A stretch of DNA of 64,000 nucleotides from Pedobacter terrae (GCF_900100705.1 NZ_FNCH01000007.1:1-64000); one strand, 5' to 3'. Shown: positions 18,330 through 27,640, numbered from the stretch's first letter. Program-made: numbers and translations. The notes: generated by a model from the letters alone, not told the origin.

Positions 18330-18630
18330 ATCCAGAGAATATTTATTGCGGCTTCAAAGAAATCAATCTATTATAACTTCATCAATTACTTTGCTCATCT
18401 TAAAGCTAATCAAAATATTAAAATTGTAATGCATAAACGAAGATCACATTTACAATTTAGTTTGTTAACAAAGCACTTAAGTTGGTTACTTATGCTAACT
18501 TTTTTTAAACATCATTTGAACGGGGTTCTCCAAAAGCGTCTTAGTCTCCTGAAGCACTGCGCTGCACTTCGCTCGAAATGACGCTTACTCGCTGCGCCCA
18601 AAGATTTGCTCAGAAACTGTCTACTGAAAA
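18330..18630. other. Intergenic stretch ending in a dispersed repeat
   Basis: AT-rich until about 18520. The part 18531-18597 (GAAGCACTGCGCTGCACTTC, then CGCTCGAAATGACGC) belongs to the CGAAATGAC repeat family and lies just beyond the 3' end of hscA. No gene or RNA was recognised. Confidence 0.5.
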
Positions 18631-20487
18631 CTACTCTATCTTCTTACCTTTCATCGCGGTAGAAATCGCAGCATCCATTACGCGCTCGGCAAAAGGGCGG
18701 GTAAACTCGTTCAGCTCATCTGCTTTTTTAAGGATTGTATCCTTATCCTGACTTGCCAAAGCTGTTTTAAGTGCTTCAATATGTGTTTTAGTTTCCAATA
18801 TTTCTGCTTCGGTCAAATGCTCAGCATGTTTTTCGATGAAGCGCTCTGCGGTATATTGCAATTGCTCCCCCTCGCTTCTGGCTTCGATCAACATCCTCTG
18901 TTGTACATCACTCTGTGCGTGCTCAATGCTGTCCAAAAGCATTTTTTCAACGGTATCGTCACTTAAACCGTAGCTTGGCGTGATTTCGATCTCTTGTTTT
19001 ACGCCAGAACGTAATTCAATTGCCTGTACGGTTAAAATCCCATCGGCATTAAGCAGGAAATTGATATCTACTTTAGGTAAACCTGCAGGCATAGCCGGGA
19101 TTCCCTTTAAATCGAACTCGGCAAGTTTACGGTTTTCTTTAACCAGATCGCGTTCGCCCTGGTAAACAGAAATTTTCATGTTTACCTGCCCATCAACTGA
19201 TGTGGTGTACTGCCGGCCTGCTTTGGTCGGCACTTTGCTGTTACGTGCAATAATAACATCCATTAAGCCGCCCATCGTTTCAATACCTAAAGAAAGTGGG
19301 GTTACATCCAGTAGTAAAATATCCGAGCGGTTTCCGGCCAATACATCAGCCTGGATGGCTGCGCCTAGAGCTACCACTTCATCGGGGTTAATGTTATCCT
19401 GAGGTTTTTTGCCGAAGAAATTTTCTACAGCCTGCTTTACATAGGGTGTACGGGTAGAACCTCCTACTAAAATGACTTCATCTATATCGGTGGCAGACAA
19501 ATCTGCGTCTTTAAGTGCGTTTTTACAGGCAGTAATGGTTTCTTCTACTTTTGCAGCAATCAATTGCTCAAAAGTTTGCTTATCAAGTGTACACCAGATT
19601 TCGCCAACTTTTTCATTGTATAAATTCTGGCTTGATAATGCTTTTTTCGCTGCTTCAGCTTGTAACCTCAGCGTTTGCATCAATATATTATTTTGAGCCA
19701 AGTCAGTTACATCAAGTTTGTTCTGAGCAATCCAGTATTCTAAAATTGCACGGTCAAAATCATCACCGCCCAAGTAGGTATTTCCGTTGGTGGCCAACAC
19801 TTCAAAAATCCCGTTTTGAATCTGTAGGATAGAAACGTCGAAAGTACCTCCACCTAAATCGTAAACGGCTATGGTTTTCTGTTGCGTAGGATCTAAACCG
19901 ATGCCGTAAGCCAAACTGGCGGCAGTAGGCTCGTTAACAATACGCATCACATCTAAACCTGCCAGTTTCCCTGCATCGCGGGTAGCCTGGCGCTGACTAT
20001 CATTAAAATAAGCTGGAACAGTGATTACGGCCCTGTTAACTGGTGTTTTTAAGGCATGTTCGGCTCTTGCTTTTAGCTCTTTTAATATTTCTGCAGATAA
20101 TTCTATCGGCGTATAGAAACGGTTCCCAGCCTGGATTTTTACCAGTGCATCAGTATCATCATCAATAATTTTATAAGAAAAGGTAGCGGCGTGATCGGCT
20201 ACATCTTTATACGAACGACCTAATAATCTTTTTACTGAAAATATGGTGTTCGATGGGTCAGTAGTTAAAAATTCTTTAGCCTCGTTACCTACAATGGCTT
20301 CGTTCTGGTTATTAAAATAAACTACTGATGGCACCAATACGCCCTTGCCCGAATCGTTAATTACTTGCGGATTTTTATCCGGATTAATAAATGCAACCAA
20401 GCTATTGGTCGTGCCTAAATCTATTCCAACGATAATTTCTTCCTTTTGAAACGAACCTGTAGCAAGGTTAATTGATATTTTTGCCAT
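18631..20487 (-). CDS. hscA: Hsp70-family chaperone HscA (Fe-S cluster assembly)
   Basis: 618 residues. The ATPase domain has [14 protein letters not shown] (about 20-33), [32 protein letters not shown] and [14 protein letters not shown]. The substrate-binding domain has [16 protein letters not shown]. It is shorter than DnaK, lacks the acidic glycine-rich C-terminal tail and has an N-terminal lead ([17 protein letters not shown]), all as in HscA. HscA releases Fe-S clusters from the IscU scaffold with HscB. No hscB or iscU is adjacent; iscX lies about 24 kb away. A TAnnTTTG word lies five bases from the ATG. Confidence 0.88.
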   Translation of the reverse strand: MAKISINLATGSFQKEEIIVGIDLGTTNSLVAFINPDKNPQVINDSGKGVLVPSVVYFNNQNEAIVGNEAKEFLTTDPSNTIFSVKRLLGRSYKDVADHAATFSYKIIDDDTDALVKIQAGNRFYTPIELSAEILKELKARAEHALKTPVNRAVITVPAYFNDSQRQATRDAGKLAGLDVMRIVNEPTAASLAYGIGLDPTQQKTIAVYDLGGGTFDVSILQIQNGIFEVLATNGNTYLGGDDFDRAILEYWIAQNKLDVTDLAQNNILMQTLRLQAEAAKKALSSQNLYNEKVGEIWCTLDKQTFEQLIAAKVEETITACKNALKDADLSATDIDEVILVGGSTRTPYVKQAVENFFGKKPQDNINPDEVVALGAAIQADVLAGNRSDILLLDVTPLSLGIETMGGLMDVIIARNSKVPTKAGRQYTTSVDGQVNMKISVYQGERDLVKENRKLAEFDLKGIPAMPAGLPKVDINFLLNADGILTVQAIELRSGVKQEIEITPSYGLSDDTVEKMLLDSIEHAQSDVQQRMLIEARSEGEQLQYTAERFIEKHAEHLTEAEILETKTHIEALKTALASQDKDTILKKADELNEFTRPFAERVMDAAISTAMKGKKIE

Positions 20488-20492
20488 AGGCG

Positions 20493-20500
20493 CAAATTTA
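20493..20500 (-). promoter_or_regulatory. Putative -7 promoter element of hscA
   Basis: Reads TAAATTTG on the minus strand, five bases before the hscA ATG, so the message would be nearly leaderless. Confidence 0.5.
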
Positions 20501-20548
20501 CAATATTGTTCCTAGCTTTCAGAACCCGAATGTTTTTTAAAAGTCAAT

Positions 20549-20669
20549 AGTTTTTAGTCGGAATTCCGGAGATCGAAGTCGGAAGATCGGGTGTGTTATT
20601 AGTTAGGAGTTTTAAGTTGAAGTTTTATGCCGCGACATCTTCGGACCTCTGACTTTCCGACCTCTGACT
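20549..20669. repeat. Short-period GAC/GTC-rich intergenic repeats
   Basis: Two blocks, 20549-20592 (AGTCGGAATTCCGGAGATCG...) and 20640-20669 (CGGACCTCTGACTTTCCGAC...), built from recurring AGTC/GGAG/CTCTGAC words. The same style recurs at 22674, 25744, 42719, 43058 and 63828. Confidence 0.5.
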
Positions 20670-21896
20670 CTATTTATTCTTCTCTTCAATCCAAAGGCTC
20701 ATGTACTTTGTGCTTTGAGCGGTATGGTGATTTAAAATCTGTCCGAAAAAGTTATTCTGACGGTGTTTAACTAAAGCTGATAATAATTCCTTGACCTTCA
20801 GTATAAAAGGTTCAGCAAAAACAGTAATAGCATAACGTTCATTGATAATTTTAATGCCATGTTGCTGTGCCGCCCACCATCCGGCTTCATGCTGGTATAG
20901 TTGAACAGCCTGCTCGGCAAAAGCAGTTAAATCATCTTCAATAATGCCATTCCAGGGTAGGTCTCCTTTCATGGCTTCGGCGCCAATAGTAGTGGTTACA
21001 GATGGTGTACCGGTTAACATGGCATCAATAAATTTGCCTTTAACACCTGCGCCAAACTGGATCGGTGCAAGTAAAATTTTGTGTTTGGCAATTGTATCCT
21101 GAGCATTTGCGGCTCTGCCTTTAATGAAAAACCGTTCTGCTTTATTTTCGAGCTGCAAGACCTTTTGCGAGGGATAAGCTCCATAAATATTCAAGCTGGC
21201 TCCAGGCAGTTTTTTGCGGAGCAAAGGCCATATTTTTGTTTTTAGGGTTTGTACAGTGTGCCAGTTAGGTTCGTGAAGAAAGTTGCCGATGAAAACGAAA
21301 TCTGCTCTATCTGCAAATGGAATCCATTTTTGGATGGTATCTGTTTTGATTTCCTGCTCTAAAAAGGGAAGATAATATAATAAACTATCATCAATTTTAA
21401 ATTGCTCTTTAAGCAGCTTTACTTCTGCTTCAGAAATAATCAGAGACAGATCGCAACGAAGGATGGCAGCAATTTCTCGCTTAGCGGTATCAGAAAACAG
21501 GTTGAGTGCTTCCTGCTTTTTAGTGCTTTGTTGTCGGGCCTGCCGTAAAAAGTGTAAATCTTCAGTGTCTAAAATCCGCAGGGTACCTGGGCATTCCTGC
21601 TGTACCCGCCAACCGTATTGTTCTTCAATCATAAAACGATCAAACAACACGATATCAGGATTTAGCGCTTTTAGAAAAGTATTGAAGCTTTCGTCATTTA
21701 ACTTAATCTCCTGTTCAACAACCGTGGTATGACTAAAATCGTAGCTGAATTCGCTTTTCGATGCCGCCGAAGCAAAAGTGACCTGATAACCGCTAGCCAG
21801 AAATAAATCAACCAATTGGACCATTCTGGTGCCTGCTGCCGAAGATGCGGGCTCAGGCCAAACCAATCCAATAATTAATAATTGCTTAGGGATCAT
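20670..21896 (-). CDS. Glycosyltransferase, GT4-like
   Basis: 408 residues. The N-terminal Rossmann domain begins LLIIGLVWPEPASSAAGTRM and includes AGTRMVQLVDLFLASGYQVT. The C-terminal domain has FVFIGNFLHEPNW, a GxK-like site in APIQFGAGVKGKFIDAMLTG, and TPSVTTTIGAEAM. This is the GT-B fold with the acidic/GAG donor-binding motif. The sugar and acceptor are unknown. It is alone, divergent from miaE and ending in repeats. Confidence 0.85.
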   Translation of the reverse strand: MIPKQLLIIGLVWPEPASSAAGTRMVQLVDLFLASGYQVTFASAASKSEFSYDFSHTTVVEQEIKLNDESFNTFLKALNPDIVLFDRFMIEEQYGWRVQQECPGTLRILDTEDLHFLRQARQQSTKKQEALNLFSDTAKREIAAILRCDLSLIISEAEVKLLKEQFKIDDSLLYYLPFLEQEIKTDTIQKWIPFADRADFVFIGNFLHEPNWHTVQTLKTKIWPLLRKKLPGASLNIYGAYPSQKVLQLENKAERFFIKGRAANAQDTIAKHKILLAPIQFGAGVKGKFIDAMLTGTPSVTTTIGAEAMKGDLPWNGIIEDDLTAFAEQAVQLYQHEAGWWAAQQHGIKIINERYAITVFAEPFILKVKELLSALVKHRQNNFFGQILNHHTAQSTKYMSLWIEEKNK

Positions 21897-21960
21897 GATT
21901 TAATTTTCTGCAAAATAAATGGTTTTTAGCTCACAATTTTAAAACCGTGCCGATTATTTC

Positions 21961-21968
21961 TAATTTTG
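21961..21968 (+). promoter_or_regulatory. Putative -7 promoter element of miaE
   Basis: TAATTTTG matches TAnnTTTG, 22 bases before the ATG at 21991. Confidence 0.45.
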
Positions 21969-21990
21969 TAGCTCAGTTACAAAGCATCAG

Positions 21991-22572
21991 ATGTTAGGAT
22001 TAAAATTATTGACAGACCCGCGTTGGGCAAATATTGCGGAATCGAATTTAGAAGAAATTTTATCTGACCATGCCTGGTGTGAACAAAAAGCCGCTAGTAA
22101 TGCCATTACCTTAATTACACAAAATTCTGAACACCAGGATCTTGTTGATGAATTAACGGCAATTGCGATTGAAGAAATGCAGCATTTCCAGATGGTGATT
22201 GACATTATTAAAGCGCGTGGCTATATTTTAAGCCGCGAACGTAAGGATGATTATGTAGGGCGACTGGTGAAATTCAGCAAAAAAGATGGCAGCCGTAACC
22301 AGGCTTTTATCGACAGGCTTTTGTTCGCCGCAATGATTGAAGCCCGAAGCTGCGAACGTTTCCGTGTACTCTCTTTAAATATTCAAGACAAAGAACTGGC
22401 TAAATTTTACCATGAATTAATGGTTTCGGAAGCCGGACACTATACTACGTTTTTAAATTTCGCCCGCAAATACAGTACTGATGTAGATGTAGATAAACGC
22501 TGGAAAGAATGGCTGGATTTTGAAGGGGAATTGATTCAAAGTTTTGGCACAAAAGAAGCGATACATGGATAG
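21991..22572 (+). CDS. miaE: tRNA-(ms2io6A37) hydroxylase
   Basis: Diiron monooxygenase that hydroxylates the isopentenyl group of ms2i6A at tRNA position 37. The 193-residue four-helix bundle carries the carboxylate/His ligand sets: EEILSDHAWCEQKA, IEEMQHFQM, MIEARSCERF and VSEAGHYTTF. Length and motif order match MiaE. It is divergent from the glycosyltransferase gene. Confidence 0.93.
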   Translation: MLGLKLLTDPRWANIAESNLEEILSDHAWCEQKAASNAITLITQNSEHQDLVDELTAIAIEEMQHFQMVIDIIKARGYILSRERKDDYVGRLVKFSKKDGSRNQAFIDRLLFAAMIEARSCERFRVLSLNIQDKELAKFYHELMVSEAGHYTTFLNFARKYSTDVDVDKRWKEWLDFEGELIQSFGTKEAIHG

Positions 22573-22664
22573 ATCAGTTTTCAGTTGGCAATGTTCAATT
22601 ACAGTTTTAATTGGAATGTTTGAATGATGCCTGTTCACTGAAACTGATAAAAAGGGAATGCCTT

Positions 22665-23756
22665 TTAGCGCTTGGTCGTCGGGCTTTCGGACGTCAGACT
22701 TTCTGACTTATAAATATTCCACAGCCAGATCACAATGTCTTGGTAGCTATCTATACCTTTCTTCTGGTTGTTGAGTTTTAAGAAACGATCGAAAGCGGCA
22801 TCCATGTAACCGAACATATCGCCATTGTATTTTCGCCAGAATTCTTTTTCCGTTTTAAAATCAGCCAATACCTGTGGTAAAAGCTTGTCGTATAATAATT
22901 TGTAATCATCAGGCGATTTCATTCTGATCTCAAATAAGATATACCTGAGCATTTCGTAATTGGCTGAATACTGGTAATTTAAATCAGGGCTATTTCTTGC
23001 TGTAAGGTAGCCTAGCAGATTAGCTTCATCCTCATAGGCAATACCTAATTGATGCCCAATTTCATGGCAGCTAACATAAGGTTTCACAAAATCAGGCAAG
23101 TTCATGTTCATATTGGCTTCGCCTGAAAGGGGGGCATAATAACCCTCAATGCCAATTTTACTGATTATCCATGAATTTAAAACGGCCTTTAAACAAGGAT
23201 TATTATACCTGAATACCTTGTTTCTTTTCGCCATAAGTGAATACGCTGCTGCAGATTTAGATTCGAGCTCATTAATCGTGTAAGCAGGCACTTTAACCTG
23301 CATCAGTTTTAAGCTGTTGGTTTTATCAACGAAATAATTGCCCAGAACGACCAGTTCTTTAATATTATACTTTTCATTGCCAATTCCCAATTCTTCACTT
23401 ATGCTTTGCCGGCTATAGTTTAAACCCCAAACTATTTTGAAAACGATATAGAGTATTAAACAAAAGTTTAAAATCTGTAAGGAAATAATAATTATATCCT
23501 GTTTTTTTAAGGATTTACGCCTTTTGTAAAATCTAATAATTTTATACAGTATAAAGCCAATAAGTAAAATATAAATTAGGTCGCCGATAGCAAAAGGGAA
23601 AATACCGGATATAAACCTTAAAGCCGAAGAGACGTAAGGATAAAAACCTGTGGAATAATATTTTTGGACAAGGGAAGGGAAGAAGCCGAAAAGAAAAATC
23701 AGCATGGCTAAGCTGATTAATATAAAAAGTGCTTTATATACTGAACGTTTAAGCAC
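22665..23756 (-). CDS. DUF3810 membrane protein with a HExxH site
   Basis: 363 residues. Three hydrophobic helices lie in the first ~110 residues (10-30, 45-72, 88-112). An extracytoplasmic domain follows with CHEIGHQLGIAYEDEAN, in which HEIGH (231-235) is a zinc-metalloprotease signature and E242 or E244 could be the third ligand. Proteolytic activity is inference. The last residues (SESLTSESPTTKR) are encoded by a dispersed intergenic repeat, so the native C terminus has been altered. It lies two bases from the end of the toxin gene. Confidence 0.82.
   Translation of the reverse strand: MLKRSVYKALFILISLAMLIFLFGFFPSLVQKYYSTGFYPYVSSALRFISGIFPFAIGDLIYILLIGFILYKIIRFYKRRKSLKKQDIIIISLQILNFCLILYIVFKIVWGLNYSRQSISEELGIGNEKYNIKELVVLGNYFVDKTNSLKLMQVKVPAYTINELESKSAAAYSLMAKRNKVFRYNNPCLKAVLNSWIISKIGIEGYYAPLSGEANMNMNLPDFVKPYVSCHEIGHQLGIAYEDEANLLGYLTARNSPDLNYQYSANYEMLRYILFEIRMKSPDDYKLLYDKLLPQVLADFKTEKEFWRKYNGDMFGYMDAAFDRFLKLNNQKKGIDSYQDIVIWLWNIYKSESLTSESPTTKR
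22674..22708. repeat. GAC/GTC-rich repeat forming the 3' end of the DUF3810 gene
   Basis: The sequence around TCGGACGTCAGACTTTCTGA belongs to the same short-period repeat family as at 20640 and 25744. Here it is translated as the final residues of the DUF3810 protein. Confidence 0.6.
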
Positions 23757-23758
23757 GA

Positions 23759-24028
23759 CTAATAATGGCCTTTTAAAGATTGGATTTCCAGAATAATAAT
23801 GATGCCATCATCATGAATTTCATAAATAATTCGATGTTCTTCGTTTATTCTCCTAGACCAGGAACCAGACAATTCATACTTTAATGGTTCAGGTTTTCCT
23901 ATTCCCTCAAAAGGATTTCCTTGAATCGCTATAATTAACTGCTCAATTTTTTTTTGAATAGCTTTGTTACCAGACTTTTTCCAATAGTTTAAATGCTCAA
24001 TAGCTTTTGGAGCATATATTACTTCCAT
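23759..24028 (-). CDS. Txe/YoeB-type ribosome-dependent mRNA endonuclease toxin
   Basis: 89 residues, close to the usual 84. Alignment by eye to E. coli YoeB gives GKPEPLK (E47), WSRRINEEHRIIY (R66) and the C-terminal HY (H88), which are the catalytic residues. The toxin cleaves mRNA at the ribosomal A site when the antitoxin is degraded. It overlaps the upstream antitoxin gene by 10 bases, the usual coupled arrangement. Confidence 0.92.
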   Translation of the reverse strand: MEVIYAPKAIEHLNYWKKSGNKAIQKKIEQLIIAIQGNPFEGIGKPEPLKYELSGSWSRRINEEHRIIYEIHDDGIIIILEIQSLKGHY

Positions 24029-24216
24029 AAATCTTCTAAAGCAATTTTTACGCCCTTGCCATTTTTGATGTCTTCCCGCGCTTGCAAAATATCCTTTACA
24101 AATTCTGGATTATATGGATTTTCTTCCGTTTCGAAATCAATTTTCAAAGCTTTCATCACCGCTTTTAAAGCAGTGGCTTGTTCTTCATTTTTGGGATGTG
24201 CAATTAATGTTTCCAT
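24019..24216 (-). CDS. Antitoxin of the YoeB-type module (DUF2683-like)
   Basis: 65 residues, beginning METLIAHPKNEEQATALKAV and ending KIALEDLWK. It resembles the DUF2683 family often found before Txe/YoeB toxins, rather than the longer YefM antitoxin. The short length suggests that it neutralises the toxin but has little or no separate DNA-binding domain. It overlaps the toxin start. Confidence 0.8.
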   Translation of the reverse strand: METLIAHPKNEEQATALKAVMKALKIDFETEENPYNPEFVKDILQAREDIKNGKGVKIALEDLWK

Positions 24217-24247
24217 ATTGTTTACGCTAAAAACAAATATAACAAAT

Positions 24248-25582
24248 CTATCTAGTAAATGTTAATCGCTTGCCAATCTGGTCGGTAGTGAATTTGCCTT
24301 TAACATAAGCGAGGTTACCAGATACAAAAGTGTGCGTAATACTGGCCTTAAAGGTATCGCCATCAAAAGGGCTCCAGCCACATTTGTAAAAATTGTTCAA
24401 CTTAGTCACCTTCCAAGGATCGTTTAAATCAACCAGCACCAAATCGGCCCAATAACCTTCACGAATAAAGCCGCGTTTTTCGATATCAAAGCAAATGGCG
24501 AGGTTATGTGCGGTTTTTTCTGCAATTTTTTCTAAAGAGATTTTACCCTGCAGATGGATTTCCAATAAAGCCGGTAAGGCATGTTGTACCAAGGGGCCAC
24601 CAGATGGAGCCTGGGCATAAGGCTGCTGCTTTTCTGCTAAGGTGTGTGGGGCATGATCGGTTGCAATCACATCGATATAATCTTCCAAAACCCCTTTAAG
24701 TACTCCTTTCTGATCATCTTCAGTTTTTACCGCAGGGTTCCATTTAATAAAATTGCCTTTTTGGACATAATCTTTATCATTAAACCAAAGGTGATGCACA
24801 CAAGCTTCGGCTGTAATTTTTTTATCCTTTAGCGGAGTAATATTGTCAAATAGGGCAATTTCTTTAGCAGTAGAAATGTGGAGGATGTGTAAACGCGTTT
24901 GATAACTTTTGGCCAGTTCTACTGCCAGTGAAGATGATTTATAGCAAGCTTCAGCGCTGCGAATCAATGGGTGCATCTCAATAGTTAAGTCGTCACCATA
25001 TTTAGCTTTATACTCAGCCAGATTGTGGCGGATAGTCGCCTCATCTTCACAATGTGTAGCCACCAATATCGGCGCTTTGCTGAAGATATTTTCTAAAGTT
25101 TTTTCATTATCAACCAGCATATTCCCTGTTGATGAGCCCATAAAAACCTTAATACCACACACATTTTTAGGATCAGTTTTTAAAACCTCCTCAATATTAT
25201 CGTTGCTGGCGCCCATATAAAACGAATAATTAGCCAACGAAGTTTCGGCGGCGATTGCATACTTGTCTGCCAATAAATCTTGTGTTAAAGTATTGGGAAC
25301 CGTATTGGGCATTTCCATGAAAGATGTAATGCCACCGGCAACAGCAGCCATACTTTCGGTAAAAATATCGGCTTTGTGGGTTAAACCTGGTTCGCGGAAA
25401 TGCACCTGGTCATCAATCATCCCTGGTAAAAGATACTGCCCCTCAGCGTTAATTTCCTGTGCCCCGGGTGCGGTAAGGTTCTGGCCTATTTTGGCAATAA
25501 ATCCATCTTTAATTAAAACGTCGGCTACAATTTTTTGTCCTTCGTTTACAATTGTAGCAGCTTTTATCAGGTAAGTATTCAT
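24248..25582 (-). CDS. pyrC: Dihydroorotase (class I type)
   Basis: Closes carbamoyl aspartate to dihydroorotate in pyrimidine synthesis. 444-residue amidohydrolase: DDQVHFREPGLTHKAD (57-72), the Lys for carbamylation in GIKVFMGSSTGNM, His in ATHCEDE and RLHILHIST, and Asp in VIATDHAPHT. The usual HxH pair reads Q59-V-H61, so the first metal-binding His is replaced by Gln; I recall this from other Bacteroidota sequences. A related hydantoinase/allantoinase role is less likely. A promoter word lies five bases upstream of the ATG. Confidence 0.85.
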   Translation of the reverse strand: MNTYLIKAATIVNEGQKIVADVLIKDGFIAKIGQNLTAPGAQEINAEGQYLLPGMIDDQVHFREPGLTHKADIFTESMAAVAGGITSFMEMPNTVPNTLTQDLLADKYAIAAETSLANYSFYMGASNDNIEEVLKTDPKNVCGIKVFMGSSTGNMLVDNEKTLENIFSKAPILVATHCEDEATIRHNLAEYKAKYGDDLTIEMHPLIRSAEACYKSSSLAVELAKSYQTRLHILHISTAKEIALFDNITPLKDKKITAEACVHHLWFNDKDYVQKGNFIKWNPAVKTEDDQKGVLKGVLEDYIDVIATDHAPHTLAEKQQPYAQAPSGGPLVQHALPALLEIHLQGKISLEKIAEKTAHNLAICFDIEKRGFIREGYWADLVLVDLNDPWKVTKLNNFYKCGWSPFDGDTFKASITHTFVSGNLAYVKGKFTTDQIGKRLTFTR

Positions 25583-25587
25583 GGTTT

Positions 25588-25595
25588 CAAAGGTA
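25588..25595 (-). promoter_or_regulatory. Putative -7 promoter element of dihydroorotase gene
   Basis: Reads TACCTTTG on the minus strand, five bases before the ATG at 25582. Confidence 0.5.
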
Positions 25596-25743
25596 AAAAT
25601 AGATTTGAGAAGTTAGATATGAGATCCAAGAAATTAGGCTGTTTAGGTGGTGAAGATTGGTAATATGAGTTAACTTTTTGAATTGGTAACTGCAAATTAT
25701 TGAATTGAAATAATGGATTTACAGCTTTAAATTTTAAATGAAC

Positions 25744-25779
25744 GCTAGACTCCGGACTTCAGACTCCGAACTCTGGACT
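25744..25779. repeat. GAC/GTC-rich intergenic repeat
   Basis: Words AGACTCCGGACTTCAGACTC, same short-period family as at 20640 and 42719. It lies within an upstream open extension of the helicase frame but before the true start, so it is not coding. Confidence 0.55.
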
Positions 25780-25807
25780 AAATTGAGCCTTTTCGGCTCA
25801 AATAAAC

Positions 25808-25815
25808 TATCTTTG
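25808..25815 (+). promoter_or_regulatory. Putative -7 promoter element of the DEAD-box helicase gene
   Basis: TATCTTTG matches TAnnTTTG; a TTG lies about 22 bases upstream, near the -33 position. It ends six bases before the ATG at 25822, which supports this start over the upstream ATG at 25738. Confidence 0.55.
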
Positions 25816-25821
25816 TGCGCT

Positions 25822-27168
25822 ATGGCAAAATCGTTCGAAGACTTTAAGTTAAACAGGCAAATTTTAAATGCTGTGGCCGATGCAGGTTACACCGTTGCAA
25901 CGCCGATACAGGAAAAAGCAATTGCACCCATATTATCCGGACAGGATCTTTTTGGAATTGCCGAAACCGGAACCGGAAAAACGGCTGCTTTTGTATTGCC
26001 TATTTTAATGCAGCTGAAATATGCGCAAGGTGAAAACATACGTGCTTTGATCTTATCGCCAACTCGCGAACTCGCGATGCAGATTGAAGAACAGGTAAAA
26101 CTGTTTTCTACTTATACCGACCTGCGCTCGCTGGTTATTTTTGGAGGTATTGGACCTAAAACACAGAAAGAGCAGCTGGCAAAAGGTGTTGATATCCTGA
26201 TTGCTACACCAGGCCGCTTCCTTGATTTATATTTAACGGGTGATATTAATACCCAAAGCTTAAAGTTTTTGGTGCTGGATGAGGCCGATAAAATGATGGA
26301 TATGGGCTTTATCGGCTCTATCCATAGAATATTGGAAATTGTTCCCCGCAAACGCCAGAATCTATTATTTTCTGCAACAATGAGCGATCTGGTGCAGAAA
26401 ATAGCAGGCGATTTCCTGAAAAATCCAACTATTATTGAAACTTCAGAACAGGCAACCCCGGCAGCAAACGTAACGCAAACGCTGTATTATGTTCCGAATT
26501 TTAAAACCAAACTGAATCTGCTGCAACATTTACTCAAGGATGATGAGGCATTTACGCGTCTGATCATTTTCTGTAAAACTAAAACAGTTGCCGATAATAT
26601 TTTTAGTTTCATTGAACGCAGATATGGTGCCGAGAATGTTCGTGTAATCCATGCCAATAAAGGTCAGAATACCAGAATCAATTCTATCAATAGCTTTAAA
26701 GAAGGAAATATTAGGGTTTTAGTGGCTACAGACGTGGCGAGTAGGGGTATTGATGTGAGTGATGTAAGCCACGTGATCAATTTTGATGTACCCATTATTA
26801 TTGAAGATTATGTTCACCGCATTGGCCGTACTGGTAGAGCTTTTGCTAAGGGCGATGCAATAACTTTTGCTACCGATGGTGAAAAATATTATATCCGTAA
26901 AATTGAAAAACTAATCCGTCAATCAATCCCGGTGGAAGAAGTACCACAGGGTGTCTTTATTGAAGAAACCGCTTATGAGGAGCGCCAGCAGATAGCTAAA
27001 GAAATTGATTTGCAAAAACGTAAGGAAGATCCTGATTTTCAAGGGGCTTTCCACGAGAAAAAGCATGCTGCAGCAATAGAGAAAAAGGTGAGAGAGAAAG
27101 CCAAAGCAAAGGCAGGTAAACAAGTAAAGAGCTTTAAAAAAGGCAAAAAATTCGATAAGAAAAAGTAA
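25822..27168 (+). CDS. DEAD-box RNA helicase, RhlE-like
   Basis: 448 residues from the chosen start (MAKSFEDFKLNRQIL). All helicase motifs are visible: Q motif TPIQEKAI, motif I AETGTGKT, Ia PTRELAMQ, II DEAD, III SAT, and HRIGRTGR (VI). The basic C-terminal tail (KKVREKAKAKAGKQVKSF...) is typical for RNA binding. The start at 25822 is preferred because an extension to 25738 would translate an intergenic repeat and lie upstream of the promoter word. It unwinds RNA, probably in ribosome assembly or mRNA turnover. Confidence 0.93.
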   Translation: MAKSFEDFKLNRQILNAVADAGYTVATPIQEKAIAPILSGQDLFGIAETGTGKTAAFVLPILMQLKYAQGENIRALILSPTRELAMQIEEQVKLFSTYTDLRSLVIFGGIGPKTQKEQLAKGVDILIATPGRFLDLYLTGDINTQSLKFLVLDEADKMMDMGFIGSIHRILEIVPRKRQNLLFSATMSDLVQKIAGDFLKNPTIIETSEQATPAANVTQTLYYVPNFKTKLNLLQHLLKDDEAFTRLIIFCKTKTVADNIFSFIERRYGAENVRVIHANKGQNTRINSINSFKEGNIRVLVATDVASRGIDVSDVSHVINFDVPIIIEDYVHRIGRTGRAFAKGDAITFATDGEKYYIRKIEKLIRQSIPVEEVPQGVFIEETAYEERQQIAKEIDLQKRKEDPDFQGAFHEKKHAAAIEKKVREKAKAKAGKQVKSFKKGKKFDKKK

Positions 27169-27265
27169 TGAACCCGACACAATTAAAATAATTATTAATT
27201 TCTAAATAATTATTTCAATTGTCAAAGGCTCCATCTGACAATTGAAAACAAATAAATAAACACAG

Positions 27266-27538
27266 ATGAACTTTAGGATTACGCCTTTAAATATTGTAAG
27301 TGCCGTTGGTTTAGGCTTGGTGGTTGTAAATCTCTTTTCGGAGAAAAGTACAGCACCACGTCATGTAAATATGGATGGTTTTTACCTTCTTGTTTTAGGT
27401 TGCCTTATTCTTGTAACCTTTATTACAGATATGATTTTTCGCTTCACTTTGAAAGACATTAAGCGTATTTGGATAGTAGAATTGATATTTATCGTTATTG
27501 CGGCAATCTTGATGGTAATATTACAAAAAGTAGTTTAA
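27266..27538 (+). CDS. Small membrane protein, unknown
   Basis: 90 residues with three hydrophobic segments (about 10-24, 38-58, 67-88) joined by short polar loops. No family is recognised. It lies between the helicase and gldC genes in the same direction, 97 bases after the former. Confidence 0.6.
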   Translation: MNFRITPLNIVSAVGLGLVVVNLFSEKSTAPRHVNMDGFYLLVLGCLILVTFITDMIFRFTLKDIKRIWIVELIFIVIAAILMVILQKVV

Positions 27539-27640
27539 AGCTGCGATGAAGTAAAATTAATATTAAGCATCTTTGCATCCGTAAAAATTAGTCGTTCTAA
27601 ATCGGAGTAATCTGTTAAATCGATGAAATCAATATTAAAA

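Noticed and set aside
25738..25821. Upstream start for the DEAD-box helicase
   Set aside because: The added 28 residues translate a dispersed repeat, and the promoter word lies downstream of that start.
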